From the NCBI RefSeq assembly GCF_029319185.1, contig NZ_CP119754.1, positions 4,464,001 to 4,528,000 on the forward strand: a stretch of DNA of 64,000 nucleotides, given 5' to 3'. Of the stretch, positions 24,201 to 32,810 are shown in pieces. Made by a program: the position numbers and the translations under genes. The notes under the pieces are model-generated. The model searched no databases, was not told the origin of the DNA, and was given only the letters and a program-made list of their open reading frames with translations. Each line of letters starts with the position of its first letter. The stretch's first letter is position 1. The DNA comes from Superficieibacter sp. HKU1 (lineage in GTDB: Bacteria > Pseudomonadota > Gammaproteobacteria > Enterobacterales > Enterobacteriaceae).

Positions 24201-24964
24201 CGCAGTTCGTCCGGTCCCAGCGCGCAGTTCAGGCCAAAGGTGAGCGCGTCGGCGTGGCGCAGGGCATTATAAAAGGCTTCGGTCGTCTGGCCGGAGAGCG
24301 TGCGGCCGGAGGCGTCGGTGATGGTGCCGGAGATCATGATCGGCAGATCCACACCCAACGCCTCAAATTCCTCTTTCACCGCGTAAATCGCGGCTTTGGC
24401 GTTAAGCGTATCGAAGATGGTTTCGATTAATATCAAATCCGCGCCGCCTTTCACCAGCGCGTTGGTGGATTCACGGTATGCCGCCACCAGCTGATCAAAG
24501 GTGATATTACGGTACGCCGGATCGTTGACGTCCGGTGAAATTGATGCCGTGCGGTTAGTCGGACCGAGAACGCCTGCAACGTAGCGCGGTTTTTCCGGCG
24601 TGCGGGCAGTCCATTCGTCGGCGCAGGCGCGGGCCAGTTTAGCTGCGGCGTAATTGATTTCCGCTGACAGGGATTCCATCTGGTAATCCGCCATCGCGAT
24701 AGTCGTGGAGTTGAAGGTGTTGGTTTCAATGATATCCGCACCTGCCTCGAAGTAGGCACTGTGGATAGCGGCGATAGTCTCTGGCTGGCTCAATACCAGC
24801 AGGTCGTTATTGCCTTTCAGATCGCACGGCCAGTCGGCGAAGCGCTCGCCGCGGAAATCCTGCTCATCCAGACGATAGCCCTGGATCATGGTGCCCATGC
24901 CCCCATCCAGAACCAGAATTCGCTCATTTAACTGCGCACGCAGTTGTTCCACTTTGCTGCTCAC
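21281..24964 (-). CDS. metH: Cobalamin-dependent methionine synthase
   Basis: 1227 residues from a GTG (24962-24964; MSSKVEQLRAQLNERI), exactly the E. coli length, with GGGAG just upstream; the 15 extra codons of the open frame are leader. It transfers a methyl group from methyltetrahydrofolate to homocysteine through cobalamin. Four modules are visible: homocysteine domain with the zinc Cys pair in GGCCGTTP, folate domain (VGERTNVTGS), B12 domain with the lower-ligand His in DVHDIGKNIVG (near residue 759), and the C-terminal SAM reactivation domain (RPAPGYPACPEH). Divergent from iclR. Confidence 0.98.
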   Translation of the reverse strand: MSSKVEQLRAQLNERILVLDGGMGTMIQGYRLDEQDFRGERFADWPCDLKGNNDLLVLSQPETIAAIHSAYFEAGADIIETNTFNSTTIAMADYQMESLSAEINYAAAKLARACADEWTARTPEKPRYVAGVLGPTNRTASISPDVNDPAYRNITFDQLVAAYRESTNALVKGGADLILIETIFDTLNAKAAIYAVKEEFEALGVDLPIMISGTITDASGRTLSGQTTEAFYNALRHADALTFGLNCALGPDELRQYVQELSRIAECYVTAHPNAGLPNAFGEYDLDADTMATQIREWAEAGFLNIVGGCCGTTPEHIAAMSRAVEGLPPRRLPDIPVACRLSGLEPLNIGDDSLFVNVGERTNVTGSAKFKRLIKEEKYSEALDVARQQVESGAQIIDINMDEGMLDAEAAMVRFLNLIAGEPDIARVPIMIDSSKWEVIEKGLKCIQGKGIVNSISMKEGVEPFIEHAKKVRRYGAAVVVMAFDEVGQADTRERKIEICRRAYKILTEEVGFPPEDIIFDPNIFAVATGIEEHNNYAQDFIGACEDIKRELPHSLISGGVSNVSFSFRGNDPVREAIHAVFLYYAIRNGMDMGIVNAGQLAIYDDLPAELRDAVEDVILNRRDDGTERLLDLAEKYRGSKTDEAANAQQAEWRSWNVKKRLEYSLVKGITEFIEQDTEEARQQATRPIEVIEGPLMDGMNVVGDLFGEGKMFLPQVVKSARVMKQAVAYLEPYIEASKEKGSSNGKMVIATVKGDVHDIGKNIVGVVLQCNNYEIIDLGVMVPADKILKTAKEVNADLIGLSGLITPSLDEMVNVAKEMERQGFTIPLLIGGATTSKAHTAVKIEQNYSGPTVYVQNASRTVGVVAALLSATQHDEFVARTRKEYDTVRIQHGRKKPRTPPVTLAAARDNDLAFDWASYTPPVAHRLGVQDITASIDTLRNYIDWTPFFMTWSLAGKYPRILEDEVVGEEAQRLFNDANAMLDQLSAEKSLNPRGVVGLFPANRVGDDIEIYRDETRTHVLTVSHHLRQQTEKVGFANYCLADFVAPKLSGKADYIGAFAVTGGLEEDALAEAYDAQHDDYNKIMVKAIADRLAEAFAEYLHERVRKVYWGYAAHENLSNEELIRENYQGIRPAPGYPACPEHTEKGTIWQLLDVEKHTGMKLTESFAMWPGASVSGWYFSHPDSKYYAVAQIQRDQVEDYARRKGMSVADVERWLAPNLGYDAD

Positions 24965-25045
24965 ACCGACTCCCGACACAACGCTCAACGTAACACGCCA
25001 TACTGGCACAAAGCGTGCAGGTGGAAAAGAGAGCAGTCCCTAACA

Positions 25046-25058
25046 TGAGACAAGTTCA
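25046..25058 (-). promoter_or_regulatory. Possible MetR site upstream of metH
   Basis: TGAACTTGTCTCA on the minus strand differs by one base from the MetR consensus TGAA-N5-TTCA. E. coli metH is activated by MetR. Position, about 85 bp before the GTG, is suitable. Confidence 0.4.
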
Positions 25059-25094
25059 TTCACACTCATCCGATGAGCATGGTTGTTGTTGCAT

Positions 25095-25124
25095 TATACT
25101 CAGATAAAACGAAAATGATTTCCA
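25095..25124 (+). promoter_or_regulatory. iclR promoter -10 and IclR autoregulatory box
   Basis: TATACT (25095-25100) is a good -10, and CGAAAATGATTTCCA (25110-25124) fits the IclR half-site pattern TGGAAATNATTTCCA. The box covers the start site, matching the known autorepression of iclR. Confidence 0.6.
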
Positions 25125-25146
25125 CGATACAGAAAAGGAGTCGCTT

Positions 25147-25974
25147 ATGGTTGCCCCCGTTCCCGCAAAACGCGGCAGAAAACCTGCCCCTGCCACCGCA
25201 CAACAGGCAACCGGCCAGGTTCAGTCCCTGACGCGCGGTTTAAAGCTGCTGGAGTGGATTGCTGAATCTAACGGCAGCGTCGCGCTGACCGAGCTGGCGC
25301 AGCAGGCCGGTTTACCCAACTCCACGACGCACCGCTTATTGACCACCATGCAGCAGCTTGGTTTTGTCCGCCAGGTGGGTGAACTGGGGCACTGGTCAGT
25401 GGGCGCACATGCTTTTATGGTCGGCAGCAGCTTTTTGCAGAGTCGTAATCTGCTGGCGATTGTCCACCCTATCCTGCGCTCGCTGATGGAAGAGTCCGGC
25501 GAGACGGTGAACCTGGCGGTACTCGACCAAAGCGATCATCAGGCGATTATTATCGATCAGGTACAGTGTACGCAGCTGATGCGTATGTCGGCCCCTATTG
25601 GCGGTAAACTGCCGATGCACGCCTCCGGTGCGGGAAAAGCGTTTCTTTCGCAATTAAGCGAAGAGCAGGTGACCGGGCTGCTGCATCGTCAGGGACTGCA
25701 TGCGTATACGCACGCCACGCTGGTGTCGCCGCTGCATCTGAAGGACGATCTCGCCCAGACGCGTAAGCGCGGCTATTCGTTCGATGATGAGGAGCACGCG
25801 CTCGGCCTGCGCTGCGTGGCGTCCTGCATTTATGATGAACATCGCGAGCCGTTTGCGGCCATTTCTATTTCGGGGCCGATATCGCGTATTACCGATGACC
25901 GGGTGACCGAGTTTGGCGCGATGGTGATTAAGGCGGCGAAAGAGGTAACGCTGGCGTATGGTGGAGTGCGGTGA
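25147..25974 (+). CDS. iclR: Acetate operon repressor IclR
   Basis: 275 residues (E. coli 274). A basic N-terminal tail precedes the winged helix-turn-helix (SLTRGLKLLEWIAESNGSVALTELAQQAGLPNSTTHRLLTTMQQLGFV), followed by the GAF-like effector domain (GGKLPMHASGAGKAFLSQLSEEQV, EHALGLRCVASCIYDEH). It represses aceBAK; glyoxylate and pyruvate act on it. AAAGGAG precedes the ATG. Confidence 0.97.
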   Translation: MVAPVPAKRGRKPAPATAQQATGQVQSLTRGLKLLEWIAESNGSVALTELAQQAGLPNSTTHRLLTTMQQLGFVRQVGELGHWSVGAHAFMVGSSFLQSRNLLAIVHPILRSLMEESGETVNLAVLDQSDHQAIIIDQVQCTQLMRMSAPIGGKLPMHASGAGKAFLSQLSEEQVTGLLHRQGLHAYTHATLVSPLHLKDDLAQTRKRGYSFDDEEHALGLRCVASCIYDEHREPFAAISISGPISRITDDRVTEFGAMVIKAAKEVTLAYGGVR

Positions 25975-25996
25975 TTTTTACATCCCTGATAAAACG

Positions 25997-26290
25997 TTAC
26001 AGAGAATGATGTGGATCCTGCTTTTCATGCAATATCGCCAGAACGAGAATGCCTGTCGAGACTTCTCGATAATAAATAATATGGCTTTCTACAGGAAAGC
26101 TGCGGATACCTGGAAAAAGATCGACGCTGCGGTCACGTCCGGGAAAGGGACGTCTGTCGAGAACGTCTGTCATCGTCGTGCGAATGACGGAGGAATAGAC
26201 TTCTGCCACTTCCTTCCCCCAACGACGCGTTGAATAAATTCTGATTGCGCGAATATGCTCTTTAGCTTTAGTCGTAAATTTTACGCTCAT
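25997..26290 (-). CDS. RelE/ParE-family toxin
   Basis: 97 residues with the family features: VKFTTKAKEHIRAIRIYSTRRWG at the start, then FPGRDRSVDLFPGIRSFPVESHIIYYREVSTGILVLAILHEKQD. The order of strands and the VLAILH end are those of ParE toxins rather than ribosome-dependent RelE, but the target is not proven. It follows the antitoxin gene with a 15-bp gap and no promoter of its own, so the two form one type II operon. Confidence 0.85.
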   Translation of the reverse strand: MSVKFTTKAKEHIRAIRIYSTRRWGKEVAEVYSSVIRTTMTDVLDRRPFPGRDRSVDLFPGIRSFPVESHIIYYREVSTGILVLAILHEKQDPHHSL

Positions 26291-26305
26291 CCCTTAGCTT
26301 TGCCC

Positions 26306-26572
26306 TCAATGATCGTTTAGTTCATCCTGAGTTAAGGGGCCAAATACATCGTCAATATTGTGTAGCTTCCCTTTATCGGCCTGCGCCAGCGATTCAGCCA
26401 GAATGGCTTTCAGACTCTGTAATTTGAGTTCAGTAAAACGATCATATTCTTCAGGGGAAATAACCACGGCCACTCGCTTACCGTGTTTGCTGATCTCTAC
26501 AGGTTCATGCTGGACTTTCATTAATAAATCTCCAAACTGGTTCTTCGCGTGCTGTGCGGGCATAACATGCAT
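26306..26572 (-). CDS. Phd/YefM-family antitoxin
   Basis: 88 residues: the Phd/YefM DNA-binding domain (AKNQFGDLLMKVQHEPVEISKHGKRVAVVISPEEYDRF) and an acidic, probably disordered C-terminus (GKLHNIDDVFGPLTQDELNDH) that should wrap the toxin. GGGAGAAGAGG lies before the ATG; the fourth codon is an alternative start. Upstream bases 26573-26763 hold the likely autoregulated promoter but no clear palindrome. Confidence 0.85.
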   Translation of the reverse strand: MHVMPAQHAKNQFGDLLMKVQHEPVEISKHGKRVAVVISPEEYDRFTELKLQSLKAILAESLAQADKGKLHNIDDVFGPLTQDELNDH

Positions 26573-26763
26573 AGCCTCTTCTCCCGTCTAAAATGGCTCG
26601 AATGTCCAATACAGACATAATAGAAAGAAGAGGTTGACGACTCCAGTGAAATCGTCGTTAACCCGCCTGCACTACATGTCGTTGTTAGCATATCAAATAC
26701 CTGCGCCACGATGTGTAAACGACAGTACAGTACCGGAGGGTAGACCGCCAGCCGCCCATTTCA

Positions 26764-28524
26764 TTACTGGAAAGCGGCTCGCAAAAGCGCAGGCTCCGTC
26801 GCGCCGTAGCGCACGCTAAACCGCTGCCGACGGCGATAGGCGTACACATCCTCTACATGACCTTCGCGGATACGCGCCTGTAACGACCGCCAGTAGTCGG
26901 CGCGAAAAAGGTCGGCGTGCATCTCTTCAAACAGCGGACCGATACGCGGATCGGCACACAGCCAGTGGCGAAATTCTTCCGGGAAGACATCCCCTGGCGC
27001 AACGCTATACCAGGGTTCGCTGGACAGTTCATCTTCCGGGTAACGCGGTGGCGGGATATCGCGAAAATTTACTTCCGTCATATAGCAAATTTCATCGTAA
27101 TCGTAGAACACCACGCGACCGTGACGGGTGACGCCGAAGTTTTTGAACAGCATGTCGCCGGGGAATATGTTGGCGGCGGCAAGCTGCCGAATAGCATTGC
27201 CGTACTCTTCAATCACATCGCGCAGCTGCTGGCCCTCCACCCGCTCCAGCCAAATGTTTAGCGGCACCATGCGGCGTTCGATATAAAGATGGCGAATGAC
27301 GATGCGATCGCCGAGATCGGCAATTTTTTCTGGCACTTCAGCCTGTAAAAGCGCCATCAGTGCCGGAGAGATCTGCCTTTTCTCCAGCACAAAGTTTTCA
27401 AATTCCTGGGTATCCGCCATGCGCCCGACGCGATCGTGTTCTTTAACCAGTTGATAGCAGGCGCGTACGTGCGCCGCAGACATCTCCTTTTGCGGAGCAA
27501 ATTTATCTTTGATGATTTTAAATACCCGGTCGAAGCCCGGCAGGGTAAACACCAGCATCACCATGCCGCGAATTCCTGGCGCTTCGATGAACTGCTCATC
27601 GGTGCCGGTGAGGTAAGCCAGATATTCCCGGTAGCTTTCGGTTTTTGCATGCTTCTGGCAACCGATCGCCATGTACAGTTCGGCAGTGGTCTTGCCCGGC
27701 AGGATCTCCCGTAGCCATTCGACCAGTGCAGCAGGCAGCGGGGCATAAACCATGAAATAGGAACGGGCAAAACCAAACACGATGCTGGCTTCGTCAATAC
27801 CCGTCAGACAGGCATCAACAAAGAGTTCGCCGTCATCCGAGCGGTGAATCGGCAATAAAAAGGGCAGCGTGCCCACCGGAGTGACTATTTTACCCACCAG
27901 CCACGCGGCTTTATTACGGTAAAAAAGTTCATTGGCAATATGCAGATGCGCCTGGCGTAGCAGCACATCGCCGAACGTTTCTGTCAGTTGCGCAATGATA
28001 TAACCCACATCGCGCAGCCGATCCTGCCAGGGTAAACGCAGCGGTAAATCGCTTAACATTTTACCCAGCAGCGTTTCCCAGCCGTGTTCAGGGGAAAACG
28101 TTTTCGCCAGCGGGCGGGGAATGGTGCGAAAGCGGTGTTCTGGCTGGGAGCTGAAAATAAAAAGCCGCTCGGGTGTTAACGAGCGGTGGTCAAATAACCG
28201 GCAATAGACGGAGTTAAAAAAGCTTTCCGCTATCTCAAAGCGAGGGTAATCCGGAAGTAAGGCGGTATAGTGCTGTTTTACGCGCAGCAGGAATTCCGCA
28301 TCGGTATTTTTGCCATCGGTGATGCAACGCAGCTGCTCGACCACCAGGCCGACATGATGGTCGTAGAGATGAATACGATTTTTCATCGCCTGCTGAACGG
28401 CGTGCCAGTCCGCCTGTTCGAATCGCTGTTGCGCGCCGGAGGTGACCTCCAGAAATCGACCGTACTGCGCGTCGAAGCCTTGCAGGATGGTTTGCGCTAT
28501 GAGTAATTCCAGGCTTCGCGTCAT
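26764..28524 (-). CDS. aceK: Isocitrate dehydrogenase kinase/phosphatase
   Basis: 586 residues (E. coli 578; the extra residues are at the C-terminus, ATEPALLRAAFQ). It phosphorylates and dephosphorylates isocitrate dehydrogenase to divert isocitrate into the glyoxylate shunt. Residues such as YERRMVPLNIWLE, FKNFGVTRHGRVVFYDYDEICYMTE and FRDIPPPRYPEDE belong to the kinase core with the metal-binding DYDE. Last gene of aceBAK, separated from aceA by a REP element that lowers its expression in E. coli. Confidence 0.97.
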   Translation of the reverse strand: MTRSLELLIAQTILQGFDAQYGRFLEVTSGAQQRFEQADWHAVQQAMKNRIHLYDHHVGLVVEQLRCITDGKNTDAEFLLRVKQHYTALLPDYPRFEIAESFFNSVYCRLFDHRSLTPERLFIFSSQPEHRFRTIPRPLAKTFSPEHGWETLLGKMLSDLPLRLPWQDRLRDVGYIIAQLTETFGDVLLRQAHLHIANELFYRNKAAWLVGKIVTPVGTLPFLLPIHRSDDGELFVDACLTGIDEASIVFGFARSYFMVYAPLPAALVEWLREILPGKTTAELYMAIGCQKHAKTESYREYLAYLTGTDEQFIEAPGIRGMVMLVFTLPGFDRVFKIIKDKFAPQKEMSAAHVRACYQLVKEHDRVGRMADTQEFENFVLEKRQISPALMALLQAEVPEKIADLGDRIVIRHLYIERRMVPLNIWLERVEGQQLRDVIEEYGNAIRQLAAANIFPGDMLFKNFGVTRHGRVVFYDYDEICYMTEVNFRDIPPPRYPEDELSSEPWYSVAPGDVFPEEFRHWLCADPRIGPLFEEMHADLFRADYWRSLQARIREGHVEDVYAYRRRQRFSVRYGATEPALLRAAFQ

Positions 28525-28545
28525 CTTTTGCCCTCATCCGGGATT

Positions 28546-28580
28546 GGCCGGATGGCGCATTCGCCTATCCGACCTGCGTA
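28546..28580. repeat. REP element between aceA and aceK
   Basis: GGCCGGATGGCGC-attc-GCCTATCCGACCTGCG has the REP core and can fold. REP sequences are known in the same gap in E. coli and are held to reduce aceK output relative to aceA. Confidence 0.75.
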
Positions 28581-28624
28581 CTACGGTGAGCCAGTGAACA
28601 TCGCACTACCGGACATAAGGACAA

Positions 28625-29929
28625 TCAGAACTGTGACTCTTCTGTCGACCCCGTCAGCGCGGTCACAGAAGACGCCCCACCCTGAATAATGGTCGTCACC
28701 TTATCAAAGTAGCCGGTGCCCACTTCCTGCTGATGCGAAGCAAAGGTGTAGCCTTCTTTGCTGGCAGCAAACTCCGGCTGCTGTACTTTCTCGACGTAAT
28801 GTTTCATCCCCTCGCCCTGAGCGTAGGCATGCGCCAGGTCAAACATGTTGAACCACATGCTGTGAATGCCTGCCAGGGTGATGAACTGATACTTGTAGCC
28901 CATCTCTGACAGTTGCTGCTGGAAGCTGGCGATGGTTTTATCGTCCAGATTCTTCTGCCAGTTAAACGACGGCGAGCAGTTATAGGCCAGCAGTTTACCG
29001 GGGTATTTCGCGTGGATGGCGTCAGCAAAACGTCTGGCAAGCTCAAGGTCCGGCGTGGAGGTTTCACACCACACGAGATCGGCATACGGCGCATAGGCCA
29101 GACCGCGGCTGATCGCCTGTTCAATACCCGCACGAGTGCGGTAGAAGCCTTCGCTGGTGCGCTCGCCGGTGATAAATTCACTGTCGTAAGCGTCACAGTC
29201 GGAGGTAATTAAATCCGCCGCATCGGCATCGGTACGGGCAATCAGCACCGTCGGAACGCCCATCACGTCAGCCGCCAGACGCGCGGCGACCAGTTTCTGA
29301 ATCGCTTCCTGCGTCGGGACCAGCACCTTACCGCCCATGTGTCCGCATTTCTTCACGGAGGCGAGCTGATCTTCAAAATGCACCGCCGCTGCACCGGCGG
29401 TAATCATCGATTTCATCAGTTCGAAAGCGTTCAGCACGCCGCCAAAACCGGCTTCCGCATCGGCGACGATCGGCAGGAAGTAATCCACGTGACGCGGATC
29501 GTTTGGTTCAATACCGGACGACCACTGGATCTGATCCGCGCGGCGGAAGGTATTGTTGATCCGATCCACTACCGCCGGCACCGAGTTTGCCGGATACAGC
29601 GATTGATCCGGGTACATGCTGGCGGCAAGGTTCGCGTCTGCCGCCACCTGCCAGCCAGAAAGATAGATCGCTTCGATCCCGGCTTTCGCCTGCTGCAACG
29701 CCTGACCGCCAGTCAGCGCGCCGAGGCTGTTGATATACCCTTTTTTCGATTCACCATTCAGCAAGCGCCACATTTTGGCCGCACCAAGCTGCGCCAGCGT
29801 GCACTCCGGGTTAACCGATCCGCGTAATTTCACCACTTCCTCCGCACTGTACGGGCGGTTAATGCCCTCCCAGCGCGGATGTGTCCATTCTTTTTGTAAT
29901 GCTTCGATTTGTTGGGTACGCGTTTTCAT
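28625..29929 (-). CDS. aceA: Isocitrate lyase
   Basis: 434 residues from the ATG at 29929 (MKTRTQQIEALQKEW), the E. coli length, with GGAG 8 bp upstream; the ATG five codons earlier is less likely. It splits isocitrate into succinate and glyoxylate. The active-site Cys is in KKCGHMGGK (near 195), and substrate residues are in NCSPSFNW. Second gene of aceBAK, 28 bp after aceB. Confidence 0.98.
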   Translation of the reverse strand: MKTRTQQIEALQKEWTHPRWEGINRPYSAEEVVKLRGSVNPECTLAQLGAAKMWRLLNGESKKGYINSLGALTGGQALQQAKAGIEAIYLSGWQVAADANLAASMYPDQSLYPANSVPAVVDRINNTFRRADQIQWSSGIEPNDPRHVDYFLPIVADAEAGFGGVLNAFELMKSMITAGAAAVHFEDQLASVKKCGHMGGKVLVPTQEAIQKLVAARLAADVMGVPTVLIARTDADAADLITSDCDAYDSEFITGERTSEGFYRTRAGIEQAISRGLAYAPYADLVWCETSTPDLELARRFADAIHAKYPGKLLAYNCSPSFNWQKNLDDKTIASFQQQLSEMGYKYQFITLAGIHSMWFNMFDLAHAYAQGEGMKHYVEKVQQPEFAASKEGYTFASHQQEVGTGYFDKVTTIIQGGASSVTALTGSTEESQF

Positions 29930-29957
29930 ATGCAGATGCTCCATTTTGTAGGGTGGA

Positions 29958-31559
29958 TTACGCTAACAGGCGGTAGCCGGGTAAGGTCAGGAAATCGATT
30001 AAGTCATCTGAAGTGGTGATCTGCTCCATCAGCCGTGCGGCGTCAGTAAAGCGCCCGCTGCTGAAGCGATGCTCGCCGAGCTCTTCCTGAATCACCTGCA
30101 TCTCTTCCGCCAGCATCTGACGAAACAGGGATTTGGTGACGGGTTTACCGTTGCTCAGCGTTTTCTCATGGTGGATCCACTGCCAAATGGAGGTACGGGA
30201 AATTTCTGCCGTCGCAGCATCTTCCATCAGACCGTAAATCGGCACGCAGCCGTTGCCAGAGATCCACGCTTCGATGTACTGCACCGCCACGCGAATATTG
30301 GCGCGCATGCCTTCTTCGGTGCGCTCGCCCTCACACGGGGCCAGCAACTCTTCGGCAGTAATTGGCGCATCGTCGTCACGGGTAACGAACAGCTGGTTTT
30401 TGTTCTCACCTAACACATCGTTGAAAATGGTCATCGCCGTATCTGCCAGACCGGGGTGAGCTACCCAGGTGCCATCGTGACCGTTATTCGCCTCCAGCGC
30501 TTTGTCCGCTTTCACTTTGTTAAGCACCTGCGCATTACGCGCGGCATCTTTGCTGGGAATAAACGCCGCCATGCCACCCATCGCAAATGCACCACGCTTA
30601 TGGCAGGTTTTAATCAGCAGACGCGAATAAGCGCTGAGGAACGGCTTGTCCATGGTGACCACCTGGCGGTCAGGCAGCACGCGGTCCGGGTAATTTTTCA
30701 ACGTTTTGATATAGCTGAAGATATAATCCCAGCGGCCGCAGTTCAGGCCAACGATATGATCGCGCAGGGCATGCAGGATCTCGTCCATCTGGAAGACGGC
30801 AGGCAAGGTTTCAATCAATAACGTGGCTTTGATGGTGCCGCGCGGCAGGTTAAAACGATCTTCGGTATAGCTGAAGACTTCGCTCCACCATGCCGCCTCC
30901 TGCCAGGCCTGTGTTTTAGGCAGGTAGAAATAGGGACCACTGCCTTTGGCCAGCAACGCGTTGTAGTTGTGGAAAAAGTACAGCGCAAAGTCGAACAGGC
31001 TGCCGGGAATCGCGTCGCCACGCCAGGTAACATGTTTTTCCGGCAGATGCAGACCGCGAACGCGACAAACCAGCACGGCCGGATCGGGCTTGAGCTGATA
31101 AATTTTTCCGGCTTCGTTGGTATAGCTGATGGTGCCATTAACCGCATCGCGCAGATTAATTTGCCCGTCGATCACTTTGTTCCAGTCGGGAGCCAGCGAA
31201 TCTTCGAAATCCGCCATAAATACTTTCACGTTAGCATTAAGAGCGTTAATCACCATCTTGCGCTCAACCGGGCCGGTGATCTCAACCCGACGATCCTGCA
31301 AATCATCCGGAACACCACGGATAGTCCAGTCACCATTTCTAATGGAATCGGTTTCCGAAATAAAACCAGGCAACGTACCGTTATCAATATTCTGCTGCTG
31401 CTGAACGCGTGCGGCGAGAAGTTGATTGCGTTTTGGCGTAAACCTGGACACCAGTTCGCTGAGAAACTCTGTGGCTTCCGGCGTCAGGATTTGCTTTTCC
31501 TGCTCGCCGTAAGGCTGGTTGAAGGCCAGTTCATCTGCAGTTGCTGCCTGTTGTGTCAT
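29958..31559 (-). CDS. aceB: Malate synthase A
   Basis: 533 residues from ATG 31559 (MTQQAATADELAF), same length as E. coli, with GAGGAG upstream. It condenses glyoxylate with acetyl-CoA to malate. The family signature is KDAARNAQ...NGHDGTWVAHPGLA; the catalytic Asp lies in DFEDSLAPDWN or the C-terminal EDAATAEISR. First gene of the glyoxylate operon. Confidence 0.98.
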   Translation of the reverse strand: MTQQAATADELAFNQPYGEQEKQILTPEATEFLSELVSRFTPKRNQLLAARVQQQQNIDNGTLPGFISETDSIRNGDWTIRGVPDDLQDRRVEITGPVERKMVINALNANVKVFMADFEDSLAPDWNKVIDGQINLRDAVNGTISYTNEAGKIYQLKPDPAVLVCRVRGLHLPEKHVTWRGDAIPGSLFDFALYFFHNYNALLAKGSGPYFYLPKTQAWQEAAWWSEVFSYTEDRFNLPRGTIKATLLIETLPAVFQMDEILHALRDHIVGLNCGRWDYIFSYIKTLKNYPDRVLPDRQVVTMDKPFLSAYSRLLIKTCHKRGAFAMGGMAAFIPSKDAARNAQVLNKVKADKALEANNGHDGTWVAHPGLADTAMTIFNDVLGENKNQLFVTRDDDAPITAEELLAPCEGERTEEGMRANIRVAVQYIEAWISGNGCVPIYGLMEDAATAEISRTSIWQWIHHEKTLSNGKPVTKSLFRQMLAEEMQVIQEELGEHRFSSGRFTDAARLMEQITTSDDLIDFLTLPGYRLLA

Positions 31560-31668
31560 TGCGCTGCTCCTCGTCGTCATTGATCCAGGATCGTCTACAG
31601 TGCGAACGAAAGATCGTTGTCGGTTTTTCGTTCAGCACGATCAAGACTACGCAAATAAATCATAAAAT

Positions 31669-31683
31669 CAAAAACTATTTCCA
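31669..31683 (-). promoter_or_regulatory. IclR operator of aceBAK
   Basis: TGGAAATAGTTTTTG on the minus strand, about 110 bp before aceB, lies in a stretch that matches the E. coli aceB promoter closely (it continues GATTTTATG ... GTAGTCTTGATCGTGCTGAACGAAA). TTGATT and TAGTCT with 16 bp between could be the -35 and -10. Confidence 0.65.
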
Positions 31684-31764
31684 TTTTTAATTTAAATAAC
31701 ATTCAAAATATTGATAACAAAGAAGTTAAATTTATTACAAAGAGTGAAGTGGTTTTCGGAAATG

Positions 31765-31787
31765 AAAAAGGCACCCAAAGGTGCCTT
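31765..31787 (-). terminator. metA terminator
   Basis: AAGGCACC-TTTG-GGTGCCTT followed by TTTC on the minus strand, 43 bp after the metA stop. Confidence 0.85.
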
Positions 31788-31830
31788 AAATAGCGTGCTG
31801 AAACGCTTTAGGATCATAAAAAGTGGAGGA

Positions 31831-32760
31831 TTATTCCAGGGTAGGATTCATATGGCGCAGATCGTATGGTGTGATCTGGTAGACGTAGTAGTTGAGCCAG
31901 TTAGTAAATAACAGATTGCCGTGGCTTCGCCATGTGGCGCGCGGTTTGTTCTGCGGATCGTTTTTCGGGAAATAGTTGTACGGAACGTCCGGACTTAGAC
32001 CGGCTTCTACATCGCGGAAGTATTCACCAGCGAGCGTGTTGGCATCATATTCAGGGTGACCGGTGACAAAGGCAATACGTTTATCCCTGCTGGCAAACAA
32101 ATAAGCATCTCCGCTGTCCGTTTCAGCAAAGATCTCCAGGTCGGTGTAATCACGAATCAGCGCTGCCGGGAAATCCGCGAAGCGTGAATGCGGCGCAAGA
32201 AAGGTGTCGTCAAAACCTCGGGTCAGCAGCGCATGCGGGTGTAAAATATGATGTTCGTAGACGCCGGAGAGTTTGTCGTTGCGGGTTTGCTTCGGGATAC
32301 CGTAGAGAATGTTGAGCGCGGCCTGTACCGCCCAACAGACAAACAGCGTTGAGGTCACATGATCTTTGGCCCATTCCAGCACCTGTTTGATCTGCGGCCA
32401 GTAGGTAACGTCATTAAATTCTACCAGGCCCAGCGGTGCCCCGGTGACGATCAGACCGTCAAAGTTCTCATGACAAATCTCATCAAAGTTACAGTAGAAA
32501 TTGTTCAGATGCTCAGTCGGCGTATTACGTGATTCACGTGCGTCAATCCGCAGCAGTTTAATATCCACCTGTAACGGCGAGTTCGATAGCAGGCGCAAAA
32601 ACTGGTTTTCCGTTTCGATTTTTTTCGGCATCAGATTAAGAATGAGTACCTTCAGCGGACGAATTTCCTGACCGGTCGCGCGCGATGCCGTCATCACAAA
32701 GACGTTTTCTTCACGCAGAAAATTAACGGCTGGTAGCTCATCCTGCACCCGAATCGGCAT
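31831..32760 (-). CDS. metA: Homoserine O-succinyltransferase
   Basis: 309 residues, the E. coli length. It makes O-succinylhomoserine, the first dedicated step of methionine synthesis. The catalytic Cys is in TLFVCWAVQAAL (near 142), with His in VTGHPEYD and Glu nearby forming the triad. Controlled by MetJ through the box array just upstream. Monocistronic with its own terminator. Confidence 0.97.
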   Translation of the reverse strand: MPIRVQDELPAVNFLREENVFVMTASRATGQEIRPLKVLILNLMPKKIETENQFLRLLSNSPLQVDIKLLRIDARESRNTPTEHLNNFYCNFDEICHENFDGLIVTGAPLGLVEFNDVTYWPQIKQVLEWAKDHVTSTLFVCWAVQAALNILYGIPKQTRNDKLSGVYEHHILHPHALLTRGFDDTFLAPHSRFADFPAALIRDYTDLEIFAETDSGDAYLFASRDKRIAFVTGHPEYDANTLAGEYFRDVEAGLSPDVPYNYFPKNDPQNKPRATWRSHGNLLFTNWLNYYVYQITPYDLRHMNPTLE

Positions 32761-32778
32761 AACTTATATCCTCACTGC

Positions 32779-32810
32779 ATACGTTTAAACGTTTAGACAT
32801 CCAGATAGCT
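32779..32810 (-). promoter_or_regulatory. MetJ operator: four consecutive met boxes
   Basis: On the minus strand four 8-bp units in register, AGCTATCT GGATGTCT AAACGTTT AAACGTAT, each resembling the met box AGACGTCT. They end 19 bp before the metA ATG. MetJ binds such tandem boxes cooperatively with SAM. Confidence 0.85.

Noticed and set aside
24965..25009. ATG start giving a 1242-residue MetH
   Set aside because: The GTG at 24964 gives exactly the E. coli length and N-terminus with GGGAG upstream.
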